NCBI GenBank assembly: GCA_949487135.1
Contig: CATAJQ010000047.1
Span: 1 to 64,000, forward strand
Reading direction: 5' to 3'
Length of the DNA: 64,000 nt
From: Cellvibrionales bacterium UBA7375
GTDB taxonomy: Bacteria > Pseudomonadota > Gammaproteobacteria > Pseudomonadales > Porticoccaceae
Position 1 is the stretch's first letter, and every line of letters begins with the position of its first letter. This document shows, piece after piece, positions 55,370 through 63,759 of the stretch. The translations under genes were made by a program, and so were the position numbers. The notes under the pieces are model-generated. The model was not told the DNA's origin. It did no database searches and was given only the letters and a program-made list of their open reading frames with translations.

Positions 55370-56680
55370 TTACAGGTCGTACCCCTTCTCATCATGCTCT
55401 ACAAGATCAACACCCTGTAGTTCTTGCTCTTCATCAACCCGTAATACTAACAGCTTATCGACAAGTTTCAAGAGTAAATATGTAATGATTGCGGTATAAA
55501 CAAAAGTAGTAGCAACACCTACTATTTGTACCTGAACTTGACTCGCCATTGTCATGCCTTCATTGAAACCCTGACCGCTAAATACGCCAAGTGCATCTGA
55601 AGCAAATACACCCGCTAGGATAGTACCTAAGATACCGCCCACGCCGTGAACAGGGAAAACATCGAGGGAATCATCGATTTTAAATTTCTGCTTAATTGCT
55701 TGAGTGGCATAGTAGCAGACGACACCAGCACTAAAGCCGATTACCAAAGCACCACCAGGACCAACAAAACCAGAAGCTGGTGTGATAGTACCAAGACCTG
55801 CAACCATGCCCGTTACAATACCCAGTACAGACGGCTTACCATGTCTAATCCATTCCATCATCATCCAGGCTAGTGAGCCTGTTGCAGCTGAAATATGAGT
55901 CACAAGAATTGCCATACCAGCATCGCCATTAGCGGCTAGTGCAGAGCCACCATTAAAGCCAAACCAGCCAACCCAAAGCATACCGGCACCAGCTACGGTA
56001 ATGGTAAGGTTGTGAGGAGGCATTGCCTGAGTTGGGAAACCTTTTCGGTTACCAATAACTAGTGCAGCAACCAATGCTCCAACACCAGCGGTGATATGAA
56101 CAACAGTACCACCGGCGAAGTCTAGTAGACCCATTTCACCAAGCCAACCACCGCCCCATACCCAGTGAGTAATAGGTGCATAAACAACCACTAGCCAAAG
56201 TGCGCTAAATAGTAGCATAGCGCTGAAGCGCATTCTTTCGGCGAAAGCACCAACAATCAGTGCTGGAGTAATAACAGCAAACGTCATTTGGAACATAGCA
56301 AATACTGATTCTGGAATATCACCGGCCATAGTGCCTTCGGTGATGTTGCCCATAAGGATATTATCCAAATTGCCGAAATAGGCATTGAAAGAACCGCCAT
56401 CACCAAATGCAATACTGTAACCAAATACCAACCAGATAATTGAAGCTAGGCAAGTAATGGCAAAACATTGCATTAATACTGATAGTACATTCTTAGAGCG
56501 TACTAAACCGGCATAAAAAAGCGATAAGCCGGGGATGGTCATAAAAAGAACTAGAGCGGTAGACGTCATGATCCATGATGTATTTGCGCCGTCTAATTCC
56601 TGACCAAATACTTGGCCAGATAGTAAGCATAAAAGAAATGCGATTGCGCCTCGTTGGAGGCTACTAGACTGTAAAAACAT
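55370..56680 (-). CDS. amt: Ammonium transporter
   Basis: 436 residues from ATG 56680, preceded by GAGG at 7 nt; longer in-frame starts to 56746 overlap the regulatory palindromes. A signal sequence (about 1-26) is followed by 11 membrane segments. Amt family motifs: WIMTSTALVLFMTIPGLSLFYAGLVR, DFAGGTVVHITAG and VFPVHGVGGI with the twin pore histidines, and AERMRFSAML. No glnK neighbour is present, although glnK-amt pairs are common. The upstream region carries NtrC-like sites, pointing to nitrogen-limitation control. Confidence 0.96.
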   Translation of the reverse strand: MFLQSSSLQRGAIAFLLCLLSGQVFGQELDGANTSWIMTSTALVLFMTIPGLSLFYAGLVRSKNVLSVLMQCFAITCLASIIWLVFGYSIAFGDGGSFNAYFGNLDNILMGNITEGTMAGDIPESVFAMFQMTFAVITPALIVGAFAERMRFSAMLLFSALWLVVVYAPITHWVWGGGWLGEMGLLDFAGGTVVHITAGVGALVAALVIGNRKGFPTQAMPPHNLTITVAGAGMLWVGWFGFNGGSALAANGDAGMAILVTHISAATGSLAWMMMEWIRHGKPSVLGIVTGMVAGLGTITPASGFVGPGGALVIGFSAGVVCYYATQAIKQKFKIDDSLDVFPVHGVGGILGTILAGVFASDALGVFSGQGFNEGMTMASQVQVQIVGVATTFVYTAIITYLLLKLVDKLLVLRVDEEQELQGVDLVEHDEKGYDL

Positions 56681-56702
56681 TGTTTTTCCTCTGCAATAAT
56701 TG

Positions 56703-56717
56703 GCACTAAAATAGTGC
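56703..56717 (-). promoter_or_regulatory. NtrC-like palindrome, amt-proximal
   Basis: GCACTAAAATAGTGC is a perfect GCAC-N7-GTGC inverted repeat, the spacing of NtrC sites. It is 23 nt upstream of the amt ATG. Confidence 0.6.
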
Positions 56718-56741
56718 TTTGTGTCGTTATTATACCCTGAA

Positions 56742-56758
56742 TGCACTATATTAGTGCA
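56742..56758 (-). promoter_or_regulatory. NtrC-like palindrome, central
   Basis: TGCACTATATTAGTGCA is a fully symmetrical GCAC-N7-GTGC site, nearly identical to known NtrC sites upstream of glnA. Its centre is 40 nt from the proximal palindrome. Confidence 0.7.
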
Positions 56759-56805
56759 GTAAAGAGCTGTTTAGGGCTATATTTGCCCGCTTACAGCGTT
56801 TATTA

Positions 56806-56821
56806 AGCAACTTTTATGCCA
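56806..56821 (-). promoter_or_regulatory. Sigma-54-like promoter of amt
   Basis: On the minus strand TGGCAT-N5-TTGCT keeps the GG and GC dinucleotides separated by 10 nt, matching the -24/-12 consensus TGGCAC-N5-TTGCW. The predicted start near 56795 gives a leader of about 115 nt. A rival TATAAT (56734-56729) lies downstream with the central palindrome over its -35 position. Confidence 0.6.
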
Positions 56822-56834
56822 TAAAAGTTAGTCG

Positions 56835-56851
56835 TGCACTAAAATAATGCT
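56835..56851 (-). promoter_or_regulatory. NtrC-like palindrome, distal (one mismatch)
   Basis: TGCACTAAAATAATGCT matches GCAC-N7-GTGC with one change. It lies just upstream of the sigma-54-like promoter. Confidence 0.5.
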
Positions 56852-56872
56852 TTTTTGAATTTTGGCAGGCAC

Positions 56873-56908
56873 AATAAAGGTGCTAGGCAAATGCCAAGCA
56901 CCTTTATT
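56873..56908 (-). terminator. Terminator after ettA
   Basis: A 12-bp inverted repeat AATAAAGGTGCT/AGCACCTTTATT with a 12-nt loop follows the ettA stop on the minus strand. The T-tract is imperfect. Confidence 0.7.
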
Positions 56909-56952
56909 TTGGTGTGGGATTTAGTCGAAGATAAACGAACTATTGAGTCTAG

Positions 56953-58620
56953 TTAGTCCTTTAGTGCTTTGTGTCGCAAACGCTTAGGTTGAGTATCGCC
57001 ACCTTGGCGTTTAATTAAATCTTCATGATAGTCGCTATAGTTGCCTTCGAAGAAGGTGACATCGCCGCTATCTTCATAGGCAAGAATATGGGTCGACACT
57101 CTATCTAGGAACCATCTATCGTGAGAGATAACTAATACACAGCCCGGGAACGATAGTATGGCCTCTTCAAGGGCGCGCAAGGTTTCGATATCTAAATCAT
57201 TTGACGGCTCATCGAGTAAGAGTACATTGGCACCCTGTTTTAGTGTGTTGGCCAGATGAAGGCGTCCGCGCTCACCACCTGATAGCTCGCCAACACGTTT
57301 TTGCTGATCGGTACCTTTAAAGTTAAAACGGCCGACATAGGCTCTGGATGAAACCTCGTAATTATTGCCAATTTTTAAGGTATCTAAGCCGCCAGAAATG
57401 GCTTCCCAGACACTATGGTTATCATTTAGCGCGTCGCGTGTTTGTTCGACATAGGCAACCTTGACTGTTTCGCCGAGGTCGATTGATCCGCTATCGGGCG
57501 TCTCTGTACCGGCAATCATTCTAAAAAGGGTTGATTTACCTGCACCATTACCACCGATAATGCCAACAATTGCGCCTTTGGGGATAAATAGTGATAAGTC
57601 CTCAATCAGCATTTTATTGCCGTAGGCTTTAGAGACATTATTGAGTTCAATGACCTTATCGCCAAGTCGCTGCCCTGGTGCTATATATATTTCGTTGGTT
57701 TCATTGCGGGTTTGGAAATCTTGCGCATTAAGCTCTTCAAAGCGAGCTAAACGCGCCTTGCTTTTAGCCTGCCTGCCTTTGGGGTTTTGCCTAACCCATT
57801 CGAGTTCCTGTTTAAGGGCTCGCTGTCGAGAAACTTCTTGTTTAGCTTCAATTTTGAGTCGCTGCTCTTTATTCTCTAGCCAAGTAGAGTAATTACCCTC
57901 GTGAGGAATACCGTGACCGCGATCAAGCTCTAATATCCAGCCGGCAACGTTATCGAGAAAGTATCGATCGTGAGTAACAGCAACCACAGTTCCGGTAAAC
58001 TGTTCGAGAAATTTCTCAAGCCAGAAAACAGATTCAGCATCCAAGTGGTTGGTCGGCTCATCAAGTAGCAGCATATCCGGTCGAGAGAGTAGAAGACGAC
58101 AGAGTGCTACACGACGTTTCTCACCGCCAGAGAGATTGTCAATAGCAGCATCCCATGGCGGAAGACGCAAGGCATCTGCTGCAACGTCGAGGGTATGCTC
58201 TAAATTATGCGCATCCCAAGCATCAATTACTGATTCATAGTCAGCTTGTTTTTTGGCTAAGGCATCAAAATCTGCATCCGGTGCGGCGTAATCGAGGTAG
58301 ACCTGCTCAAGTCCTTTAAGCGCATCAACTGCGTCTCTTACACCGTCTTCAACATTACCTCTTACGTCCTTAGAGGGATCGAGTTGGGGCTCCTGTGGCA
58401 GATAACCAATGTTAATATCCGCCATTGGGCGCGCTTCACCCTGAATATCAGCATCCAATCCTGCCATAATTTTTAACAGGGTAGACTTACCCGAGCCATT
58501 AAGACCTAAAACGCCAATTTTAGCGCCGGGGAAGAAGGAAAGAGAGATGTCTTTTAAGATTTCCCGCTTGGGGGGAACAATTTTCCCCACTTGATTCATT
58601 GTGTAAACGTATTGAGTCAT
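56953..58620 (-). CDS. ettA: Energy-dependent translational throttle protein EttA
   Basis: 555 residues, ABC-F family with two ATPase domains and no membrane part. Start MTQYVYTMNQVGKIVPPKRE is EttA-specific. First site: Walker A GLNGSGKST (about 39-47) and LSGGEKRRVALC. The P-site tRNA interaction linker with RLKIEAKQEVSRQRALKQEL follows. Second site: GGNGAGKST, LSGGERGRLHLA, LLLDEPSNDLD. EttA binds the ribosomal E site and gates the first elongation step according to ATP/ADP. Confidence 0.97.
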   Translation of the reverse strand: MTQYVYTMNQVGKIVPPKREILKDISLSFFPGAKIGVLGLNGSGKSTLLKIMAGLDADIQGEARPMADINIGYLPQEPQLDPSKDVRGNVEDGVRDAVDALKGLEQVYLDYAAPDADFDALAKKQADYESVIDAWDAHNLEHTLDVAADALRLPPWDAAIDNLSGGEKRRVALCRLLLSRPDMLLLDEPTNHLDAESVFWLEKFLEQFTGTVVAVTHDRYFLDNVAGWILELDRGHGIPHEGNYSTWLENKEQRLKIEAKQEVSRQRALKQELEWVRQNPKGRQAKSKARLARFEELNAQDFQTRNETNEIYIAPGQRLGDKVIELNNVSKAYGNKMLIEDLSLFIPKGAIVGIIGGNGAGKSTLFRMIAGTETPDSGSIDLGETVKVAYVEQTRDALNDNHSVWEAISGGLDTLKIGNNYEVSSRAYVGRFNFKGTDQQKRVGELSGGERGRLHLANTLKQGANVLLLDEPSNDLDIETLRALEEAILSFPGCVLVISHDRWFLDRVSTHILAYEDSGDVTFFEGNYSDYHEDLIKRQGGDTQPKRLRHKALKD

Positions 58621-58857
58621 AAATGAGTAATCAACTTTTAGAGTATTTAAGTTAGTGTAGTGAGTAACTATTATTTTTTTCTTTAAACGCTAAATTTTGC
58701 TAAATCTACCACATATAGGGGTATTTTATATTAAAAACCGCTACATCTGTTATTTGAATAAGGGTTTTTTTTACTGGTTTAACGTGATAGGGTGGGCTCG
58801 TGTCGAAAAAGGCATACATATGTAACAATAAATAAATAAAATATATGGGGTAACAGC

Positions 58858-59175
58858 ATGAGTGCATTAAAAATTGTACGTCTATTATCAATTGCAGTTG
58901 CAGTAGTTGGAGCTTTCGTCGCAATTCCAGAAGCCGCGTTAGTTATGGCAGTTTTAGGTTTAGTCGGCGGTTATATGGCAGACGAAGCAGATAAAAGCAA
59001 TAGAACCTACTTTCTTGTATTCGCAGTAGCATTAGGCACAGTGTCTGGTGCAGCTGGTGCTTTACCAGTAGTAGGTGGTCCAATCAGTGATATTATGGCA
59101 AACCTAAGCACGATCGTTAATGCAGCCGCTCTAGCTGTAATTCTTAACGCAGTTAAGGATAGAGTATCTGAGTAA
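58858..59175 (+). CDS. Small hydrophobic protein of unknown function
   Basis: 105 residues; no family recognised. About four hydrophobic segments (roughly 6-23, 27-41, 50-70, 83-99) are separated by a short charged loop (ADEADKSNRT, about 41-50), and the tail is charged (KDRVSE). Glycine and alanine are abundant (GAAGAL, GGPISD), suggesting tightly packed helices. A GGGG site lies 6 nt before the ATG, and a strong terminator follows 17 nt after the stop, so it is a single-gene unit. The 237-nt region upstream is very AT-rich; no confident promoter was chosen. Confidence 0.8.
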   Translation: MSALKIVRLLSIAVAVVGAFVAIPEAALVMAVLGLVGGYMADEADKSNRTYFLVFAVALGTVSGAAGALPVVGGPISDIMANLSTIVNAAALAVILNAVKDRVSE

Positions 59176-59192
59176 GTTGTTACATTCAGAGA

Positions 59193-59223
59193 AAACCCCG
59201 CGCTTTTAGCGCGGGTTTTTTTT
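59193..59223. terminator. Terminator after the small hydrophobic gene
   Basis: AACCCCGCGC/GCGCGGGTT-type stem with a TTTTA loop and eight T on the plus strand. A TTTT run on the minus strand means it can also end the converging oxidoreductase transcript. Confidence 0.9.
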
Positions 59224-59235
59224 GCCCATCATTTT

Positions 59236-60462
59236 TTACGATTTAAGGTTCTCAAAGGTCATTCCTGCTGAGGCAACTAATCGATCAATAAGTTGGTTAT
59301 TCATTGCGGTAGCGGGCGTCCAAAAGCCCCCTGGAAGCTCTGACTTACTGATATCAAACGCCATACAAAGACCTGCCTGAGTTAGCATCCTGGCGGTGCA
59401 TCCATAGCCTGGGTCCCTATCGCCAGTGACCTTTATGGTAATAGACTGTTGTTGATGTTTGCCAATTATTCGCAGATCAAAAAAGCCATTTTGTTGTTGC
59501 TTAGGGCTGGGTCCCTGACCGGGTTTTGGCAAAAGAAATTTTTGCAGTAAAAAGCGTAAGAACTTATTCTTAGCACCTAGCGCAAATCCGCCCAAACCAA
59601 GGGTAACAGCCCAGGCACGAAAATATCCTTTCCGACCTTTCCCGGTTAATACCGCTTCACCATAGGTAAAATCGTCTGGACCATCTGGTTGAAGATTATT
59701 CGATCTTAAAACAATGCGGCTATTGATGGTCTCCATAATAAAGGGCGCAGACCAAGCATTAAAATCCTTATCAAAAGTTGGCTTTAAGATTCGCGGCTGT
59801 TTAACGGTTGATATCTGTGGTTGGCATAGTAAATAGGGGTTGCCCATTTTGCGCCGCAATGAGGGGTCTTGTTTAACCGCTTTCGCCATCTCAATGCCAC
59901 TAGCTACAGTGCCGCCGGAGACACCTCCCTTCATTGCTTTCACTCGCAGCCGAACATGGCTACAGGTAGTGCCAAATTTTTGCTGACTTATTTGCTGTAG
60001 AAAATACACCCCAAGGTCAGAGGGGATTGAATCAAACCCACAACAGTTAATAATTCGGGCGCCGGTTTTTTGTGCTCTCAATTGATACTTGTCGAGCATT
60101 TTTTTAATCCAGTAAGCCTCACCGGTAAGGTCGCAGTAATCATTGCCATTGTTGACGCAGGCCTCGACTAGGGATTCACCATACAGGGCATAGGGTCCAA
60201 CGGTTGATATTACAACACGCGCCTGCTGACACATCTTGGTTAGGCTGGCCGAATCCGAGCTATCTGCCACTATAATTGGAATGCCTTCAGCCCCAGGACC
60301 CAGCTCAGTTTTTAATTGCTGTAACTTTTTTGCCGAGCGACCAGCAATACCCCATTTAATATTGTTGCCCAGGCCAATTTCGGTTAGAAGCGTTTGCGTA
60401 GTGATTTTTCCGACAAAACTGGTAGCACCGAATAAAATTATGTCGAGAGATTGGCTATCCAT
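59236..60462 (-). CDS. Saccharopine dehydrogenase-like oxidoreductase
   Basis: 408 residues. The N-terminal Rossmann region IILFGATSFVGKITTQTLL (about 8-26) and IKWGIAGRSAKKLQQL match the saccharopine dehydrogenase NADP-binding family; DLTGEAYWIKKMLDKY and NCCGFDSIPSDLGVYFLQ are typical of the subgroup that includes mycobacterial trans-acting enoyl reductases and animal SCCPDH. Substrate unknown; lysine metabolism is unlikely since no lysine genes are near. Divergent from the glutathione transferase gene by 70 nt. Confidence 0.85.
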   Translation of the reverse strand: MDSQSLDIILFGATSFVGKITTQTLLTEIGLGNNIKWGIAGRSAKKLQQLKTELGPGAEGIPIIVADSSDSASLTKMCQQARVVISTVGPYALYGESLVEACVNNGNDYCDLTGEAYWIKKMLDKYQLRAQKTGARIINCCGFDSIPSDLGVYFLQQISQQKFGTTCSHVRLRVKAMKGGVSGGTVASGIEMAKAVKQDPSLRRKMGNPYLLCQPQISTVKQPRILKPTFDKDFNAWSAPFIMETINSRIVLRSNNLQPDGPDDFTYGEAVLTGKGRKGYFRAWAVTLGLGGFALGAKNKFLRFLLQKFLLPKPGQGPSPKQQQNGFFDLRIIGKHQQQSITIKVTGDRDPGYGCTARMLTQAGLCMAFDISKSELPGGFWTPATAMNNQLIDRLVASAGMTFENLKS

Positions 60463-60532
60463 TGTTAAAATCCTTGTACTGAGTGCAATGGTATTATTGT
60501 CATGAAAGCCAAATTATAAATGGATCTGTTAA

Positions 60533-61159
60533 ATGTTGCCCATTCTATATTCTTTTAGACGTTGCCCCTATGCTATAAGGGCGCGAATGGCTATAGCTTA
60601 TGCCAGTATAACCCTTGAGCTGCGAGAAGTCGCACTGGCCAATAAACCCGCAGCAATGTTGGCTATATCGCCAAAGGGAACTGTACCGGTATTACAGTTG
60701 AGCGATAGAGTGATTGATGAAAGTGTAGAGGTAATGAGATGGGCATTAAGCCAATCTGATCCAGAGAATTGGTTAGCCTTACATAGCCAGCAAGAGCAAT
60801 CAACGCTTATTGATGAAAACGATAATGAGTTTAAACAGTGGTTAGATAAATATAAATACTGGGATCGATACCCTGAGCAATCACAACAAGACTATCGAAA
60901 AAAGGCAGAAAAATTTTTATCTAATTTAGAGCTGCGCTTGCAGCATAATAGCTATTTGCTTGGCAATAATATATGTATGGCAGATATCGCTATTTTTCCG
61001 TTTATTAGGCAGTTTGCGTTTGTTGATAAACCTTGGTTTGATGATGCCGATTACCCCTCAGTTCAGCGTTGGTTAAATCAATTCTTACAATCGAAGCTGT
61101 TTGAGCAAGTCATGGTAAAGCAAGCGCTATGGCAGAAGTCTAACGATCAACCTAAATAG
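60533..61159 (+). CDS. Glutathione S-transferase-like protein
   Basis: 208 residues. The thioredoxin-fold N-terminus is ILYSFRRCPYAIRARMAIAY, with CPYA at 11-14, then the glutathione-binding cis-proline segment SPKGTVPVLQL and VIDESVEVMRWA. A helical C-terminal domain follows, with the capping-box region NICMADIAIFPFIRQFA. The CPYA motif suggests a glutaredoxin-like or omega/beta-type enzyme using a catalytic cysteine. Substrate unknown. The start ATG has no clear ribosome binding site. Confidence 0.87.
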   Translation: MLPILYSFRRCPYAIRARMAIAYASITLELREVALANKPAAMLAISPKGTVPVLQLSDRVIDESVEVMRWALSQSDPENWLALHSQQEQSTLIDENDNEFKQWLDKYKYWDRYPEQSQQDYRKKAEKFLSNLELRLQHNSYLLGNNICMADIAIFPFIRQFAFVDKPWFDDADYPSVQRWLNQFLQSKLFEQVMVKQALWQKSNDQPK

Positions 61160-61252
61160 GTTTTTCCCCGCCAGTTAGCCCTTTAGGCTAGAATGGCTGA
61201 GTCTGTCTAATTGCAGATAATTTTTTAATAGTTAACCCTGTGGATTTCACCC

Positions 61253-63097
61253 ATGTTTGGTTTTTTTGAGCGTCGGGTTGATCCCTTTCCAGAGGAAGCT
61301 CCCAAGCAACCTCCCAAAGGGATTTACCAGTTTTGTCGATACTTTACCAAGGGCCTAGAGCCTTGGTTGATTATTATGGCAATACTGACAGCCCTAGTCG
61401 CCGTAGCAGAAGCCTCATTATTCGGGGTTTTAGGCAAAGTGGTAGACCTTTTGGTGGCTAGTGACTCCGAGTCTTTTATCGAAGACTCATGGACTTCAAT
61501 TGTTGTAATTTCAGTTTTTATACTAATTGTTATTCCAATACTCGCAAGTCTTCATTCGTTGGTTGTTCACCAAACCTTGATGGGAAATTTTCCAATGGCA
61601 GTGCGATGGATAGCACATCGCTACTTACTCAATCAAAGCTATGGTTTTTTTCAAAATGAATTTAGTGGTCGTATTGCTACCAAAGTAATGCAAACAGCAC
61701 TAGCGGTTCGTGAATCGGTTATGAAGCTGTTAGATGTTATTTTATTTGTCACTGTCTATGTGATAACTATGTTGGTTCTGATTGCCAGTGCCGACCTAAG
61801 GTTATGCTTACCGCTATTAATATGGTTAATTCTGTATATTGGGTTACAGCTAATATTTGTGCCAAAGTTAAAAAATATTTCACAGATACAGGCTAACTCT
61901 AGATCTACCATGACTGGCCGTATTATTGATAGTTACACCAATATAGTCACCCTGAAGTTATTTTCTTTTTCATCCAGAGAGTCGCAATACGTCAAAGAGG
62001 GAATGACGGAATTCCTTAATACAGTTCATCCACAGATGCGCTTGGTTACAGGACTTAATATCTGTTTATGGATTATTAATATGCTGCTGGTGTTTAGCAC
62101 CTTAGCCCTAGGCATCTATCTGTGGATGCAGCAATCCATTACCGCAGGTGCTATTGCTGTAGTGATTAGTTTAGCGCTGAGACTTTCGGGTATGTCTCAT
62201 TGGATTGTATGGGAAATTGGCAACTTATTTGAAAATTTAGGCACAGTACAGGATGGTATTAATACCCTGTCAGAGCCTCAAATGGTGTTAGATCAAGACA
62301 ATGCCAAGAAAATTGAGGTCACTGCCGGCAAGATTGAATTTCAAGATGTTAAATTTAGTTATATCAATAATGAACAATTACCGACCTATGCGGTGTTTGA
62401 CGCGCTATCTCTTCAGGTCAATGCGGGGGAGCGTGTGGGTGTTGTGGGAAGAAGTGGTGCTGGTAAGTCGACATTAATTAATCTGCTTTTACGCTTTTAC
62501 GATATTCAGCAGGGTACCATTGCTATTGATGATCAGGATATAAAAACGGTTCAGCAGGAGAGTTTGCGCGAGAATATTGCGGTAGTCACTCAGGATACTT
62601 CGCTGTTGCATCGTTCGGTGAGAGAAAATATTTTATTTGGTCGACCCAATGCTACCGAAGAAGAAATGATTGAGGCGGCAAAAAAAGCGGAAGCTCATGA
62701 TTTTATTTTAAAACTCAGGGACGTTGCCGGAAGATCGGGTTACGACGCACATGTGGGTGAGCGGGGAGTTTCTTTATCGGGTGGTCAGCGTCAGCGCATC
62801 GCCATTGCGCGAGTGATTTTAAAAGACGCGCCGATCTTGATTATGGATGAGGCTACCTCTGCCCTTGATTCTGAAATTGAATCAGCTATTCAGAAAAGCC
62901 TGTATCAACTAATGCAAGGAAAAACAGTGATCGCAATAGCACATCGGCTGTCTACTATAGCTGCAATGGATCGACTGATTGTATTCGATGAGGGTGAAAT
63001 TATAGAGCAGGGAACACATCAACAATTGATGCAGTCACAGGGCGTCTATGCACAGTTGTGGCATCATCAATCAGGTGGGTTTTTGGGTGTTGAATAG
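61253..63097 (+). CDS. ABC exporter with fused permease and ATPase domains
   Basis: 614 residues. Six membrane segments in about 35-310 form an ABC type-1 exporter domain; the ATPase follows with Walker A GRSGAGKST, Q-loop VVTQDTSLLHRSV, signature LSGGQRQRIAIARV, Walker B ILIMDEATSALD and H-loop IAHRLSTIA. As a half-transporter it should act as a homodimer. It resembles multidrug/lipid exporters of the MsbA group, but msbA context (lpxK) is lacking, so the substrate is open. The proline-rich N-terminal tail (EEAPKQPPKG) is unusual but short. Confidence 0.9.
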   Translation: MFGFFERRVDPFPEEAPKQPPKGIYQFCRYFTKGLEPWLIIMAILTALVAVAEASLFGVLGKVVDLLVASDSESFIEDSWTSIVVISVFILIVIPILASLHSLVVHQTLMGNFPMAVRWIAHRYLLNQSYGFFQNEFSGRIATKVMQTALAVRESVMKLLDVILFVTVYVITMLVLIASADLRLCLPLLIWLILYIGLQLIFVPKLKNISQIQANSRSTMTGRIIDSYTNIVTLKLFSFSSRESQYVKEGMTEFLNTVHPQMRLVTGLNICLWIINMLLVFSTLALGIYLWMQQSITAGAIAVVISLALRLSGMSHWIVWEIGNLFENLGTVQDGINTLSEPQMVLDQDNAKKIEVTAGKIEFQDVKFSYINNEQLPTYAVFDALSLQVNAGERVGVVGRSGAGKSTLINLLLRFYDIQQGTIAIDDQDIKTVQQESLRENIAVVTQDTSLLHRSVRENILFGRPNATEEEMIEAAKKAEAHDFILKLRDVAGRSGYDAHVGERGVSLSGGQRQRIAIARVILKDAPILIMDEATSALDSEIESAIQKSLYQLMQGKTVIAIAHRLSTIAAMDRLIVFDEGEIIEQGTHQQLMQSQGVYAQLWHHQSGGFLGVE

Positions 63098-63176
63098 GCA
63101 GTTTTAACGAAGTTACTGCGATACGGCACAGATACACAAAAACAATAAAAACTTTACTGGAGCTAAGGGTGTTAGC

Positions 63177-63722
63177 TTGTTAGGATTCATTCATCGGCCA
63201 AAAAAATTAAAAAGTACAATGAAAGATCTCCTTTTATTAGTAAACCATAGATTTAGTGCGCTAATTCAACAGCTTCAGCTGATGCGTCAAACGCCGCAAG
63301 CTGAGGTAGAGCCATCTTTGGCTGATACTGTGGATGCAAAATCTGTATTGATGGCAGATGTGATGATAGAGGGCGAGTTGCACTGTGATAAAAACCTCGT
63401 GATTGATGGCCAGTTCAAAGGCACTATTTCGGCGGAAAATAATACGGTCGCAATTGGATCAAATGCAATAGTCTATGCCGATATCAGCGCTAATAAGGTA
63501 GTGATACAGGGCGTAATAAAGGGTGATATTAAAGCTAAAAATACTGTGGTACTGAGCGCAAGTGCTAGGGTCAGTGGCAATATTCAAGCCGCTGTGGTTG
63601 ACTTAGAACATGGCGCGCGATTTAAAGGTATTATAGAAATGGATCCTCCGCAAGAAGAGGCCATTGATGTATCAGCAGAGCAAGCCCCGAAAGCCGTAAC
63701 TGCGGCTATGGAGCCGGGCTAA
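63177..63722 (+). CDS. Bactofilin family cytoskeletal protein
   Basis: 181 residues from TTG 63177, which lies 7 nt after AAGGG; ATG 63219 without a ribosome binding site is the alternative. The DUF583 core (about 60-150) shows the right-handed beta-helix repeat pattern: VMIEGELHCDKNLVIDGQFK, then VAIGSNAIVYADISANKVVI, VIKGDIKAKNTVVLSASARV and GNIQAAVVDLEHGARFKGII. Bactofilins polymerise without nucleotide and scaffold cell-wall or polarity factors. N- and C-terminal tails are low-complexity. The usual M23 peptidase partner is not seen; the next gene is truncated. Confidence 0.9.
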   Translation: MLGFIHRPKKLKSTMKDLLLLVNHRFSALIQQLQLMRQTPQAEVEPSLADTVDAKSVLMADVMIEGELHCDKNLVIDGQFKGTISAENNTVAIGSNAIVYADISANKVVIQGVIKGDIKAKNTVVLSASARVSGNIQAAVVDLEHGARFKGIIEMDPPQEEAIDVSAEQAPKAVTAAMEPG

Positions 63723-63759
63723 ATTTCATAATACTGTCTTATTTAAAGAGCATAAGCCA

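Noticed and set aside
55305..55499. Small plus-strand frame overlapping the end of amt
   Set aside because: Starts after the btuF terminator and is antisense to amt; serine/cysteine-rich low-complexity translation.
56703..56851. Repeated palindromes as a CRISPR or REP-type array
   Set aside because: Spacing is irregular and there are only three copies; GCAC-N7-GTGC and the amt context fit NtrC sites.
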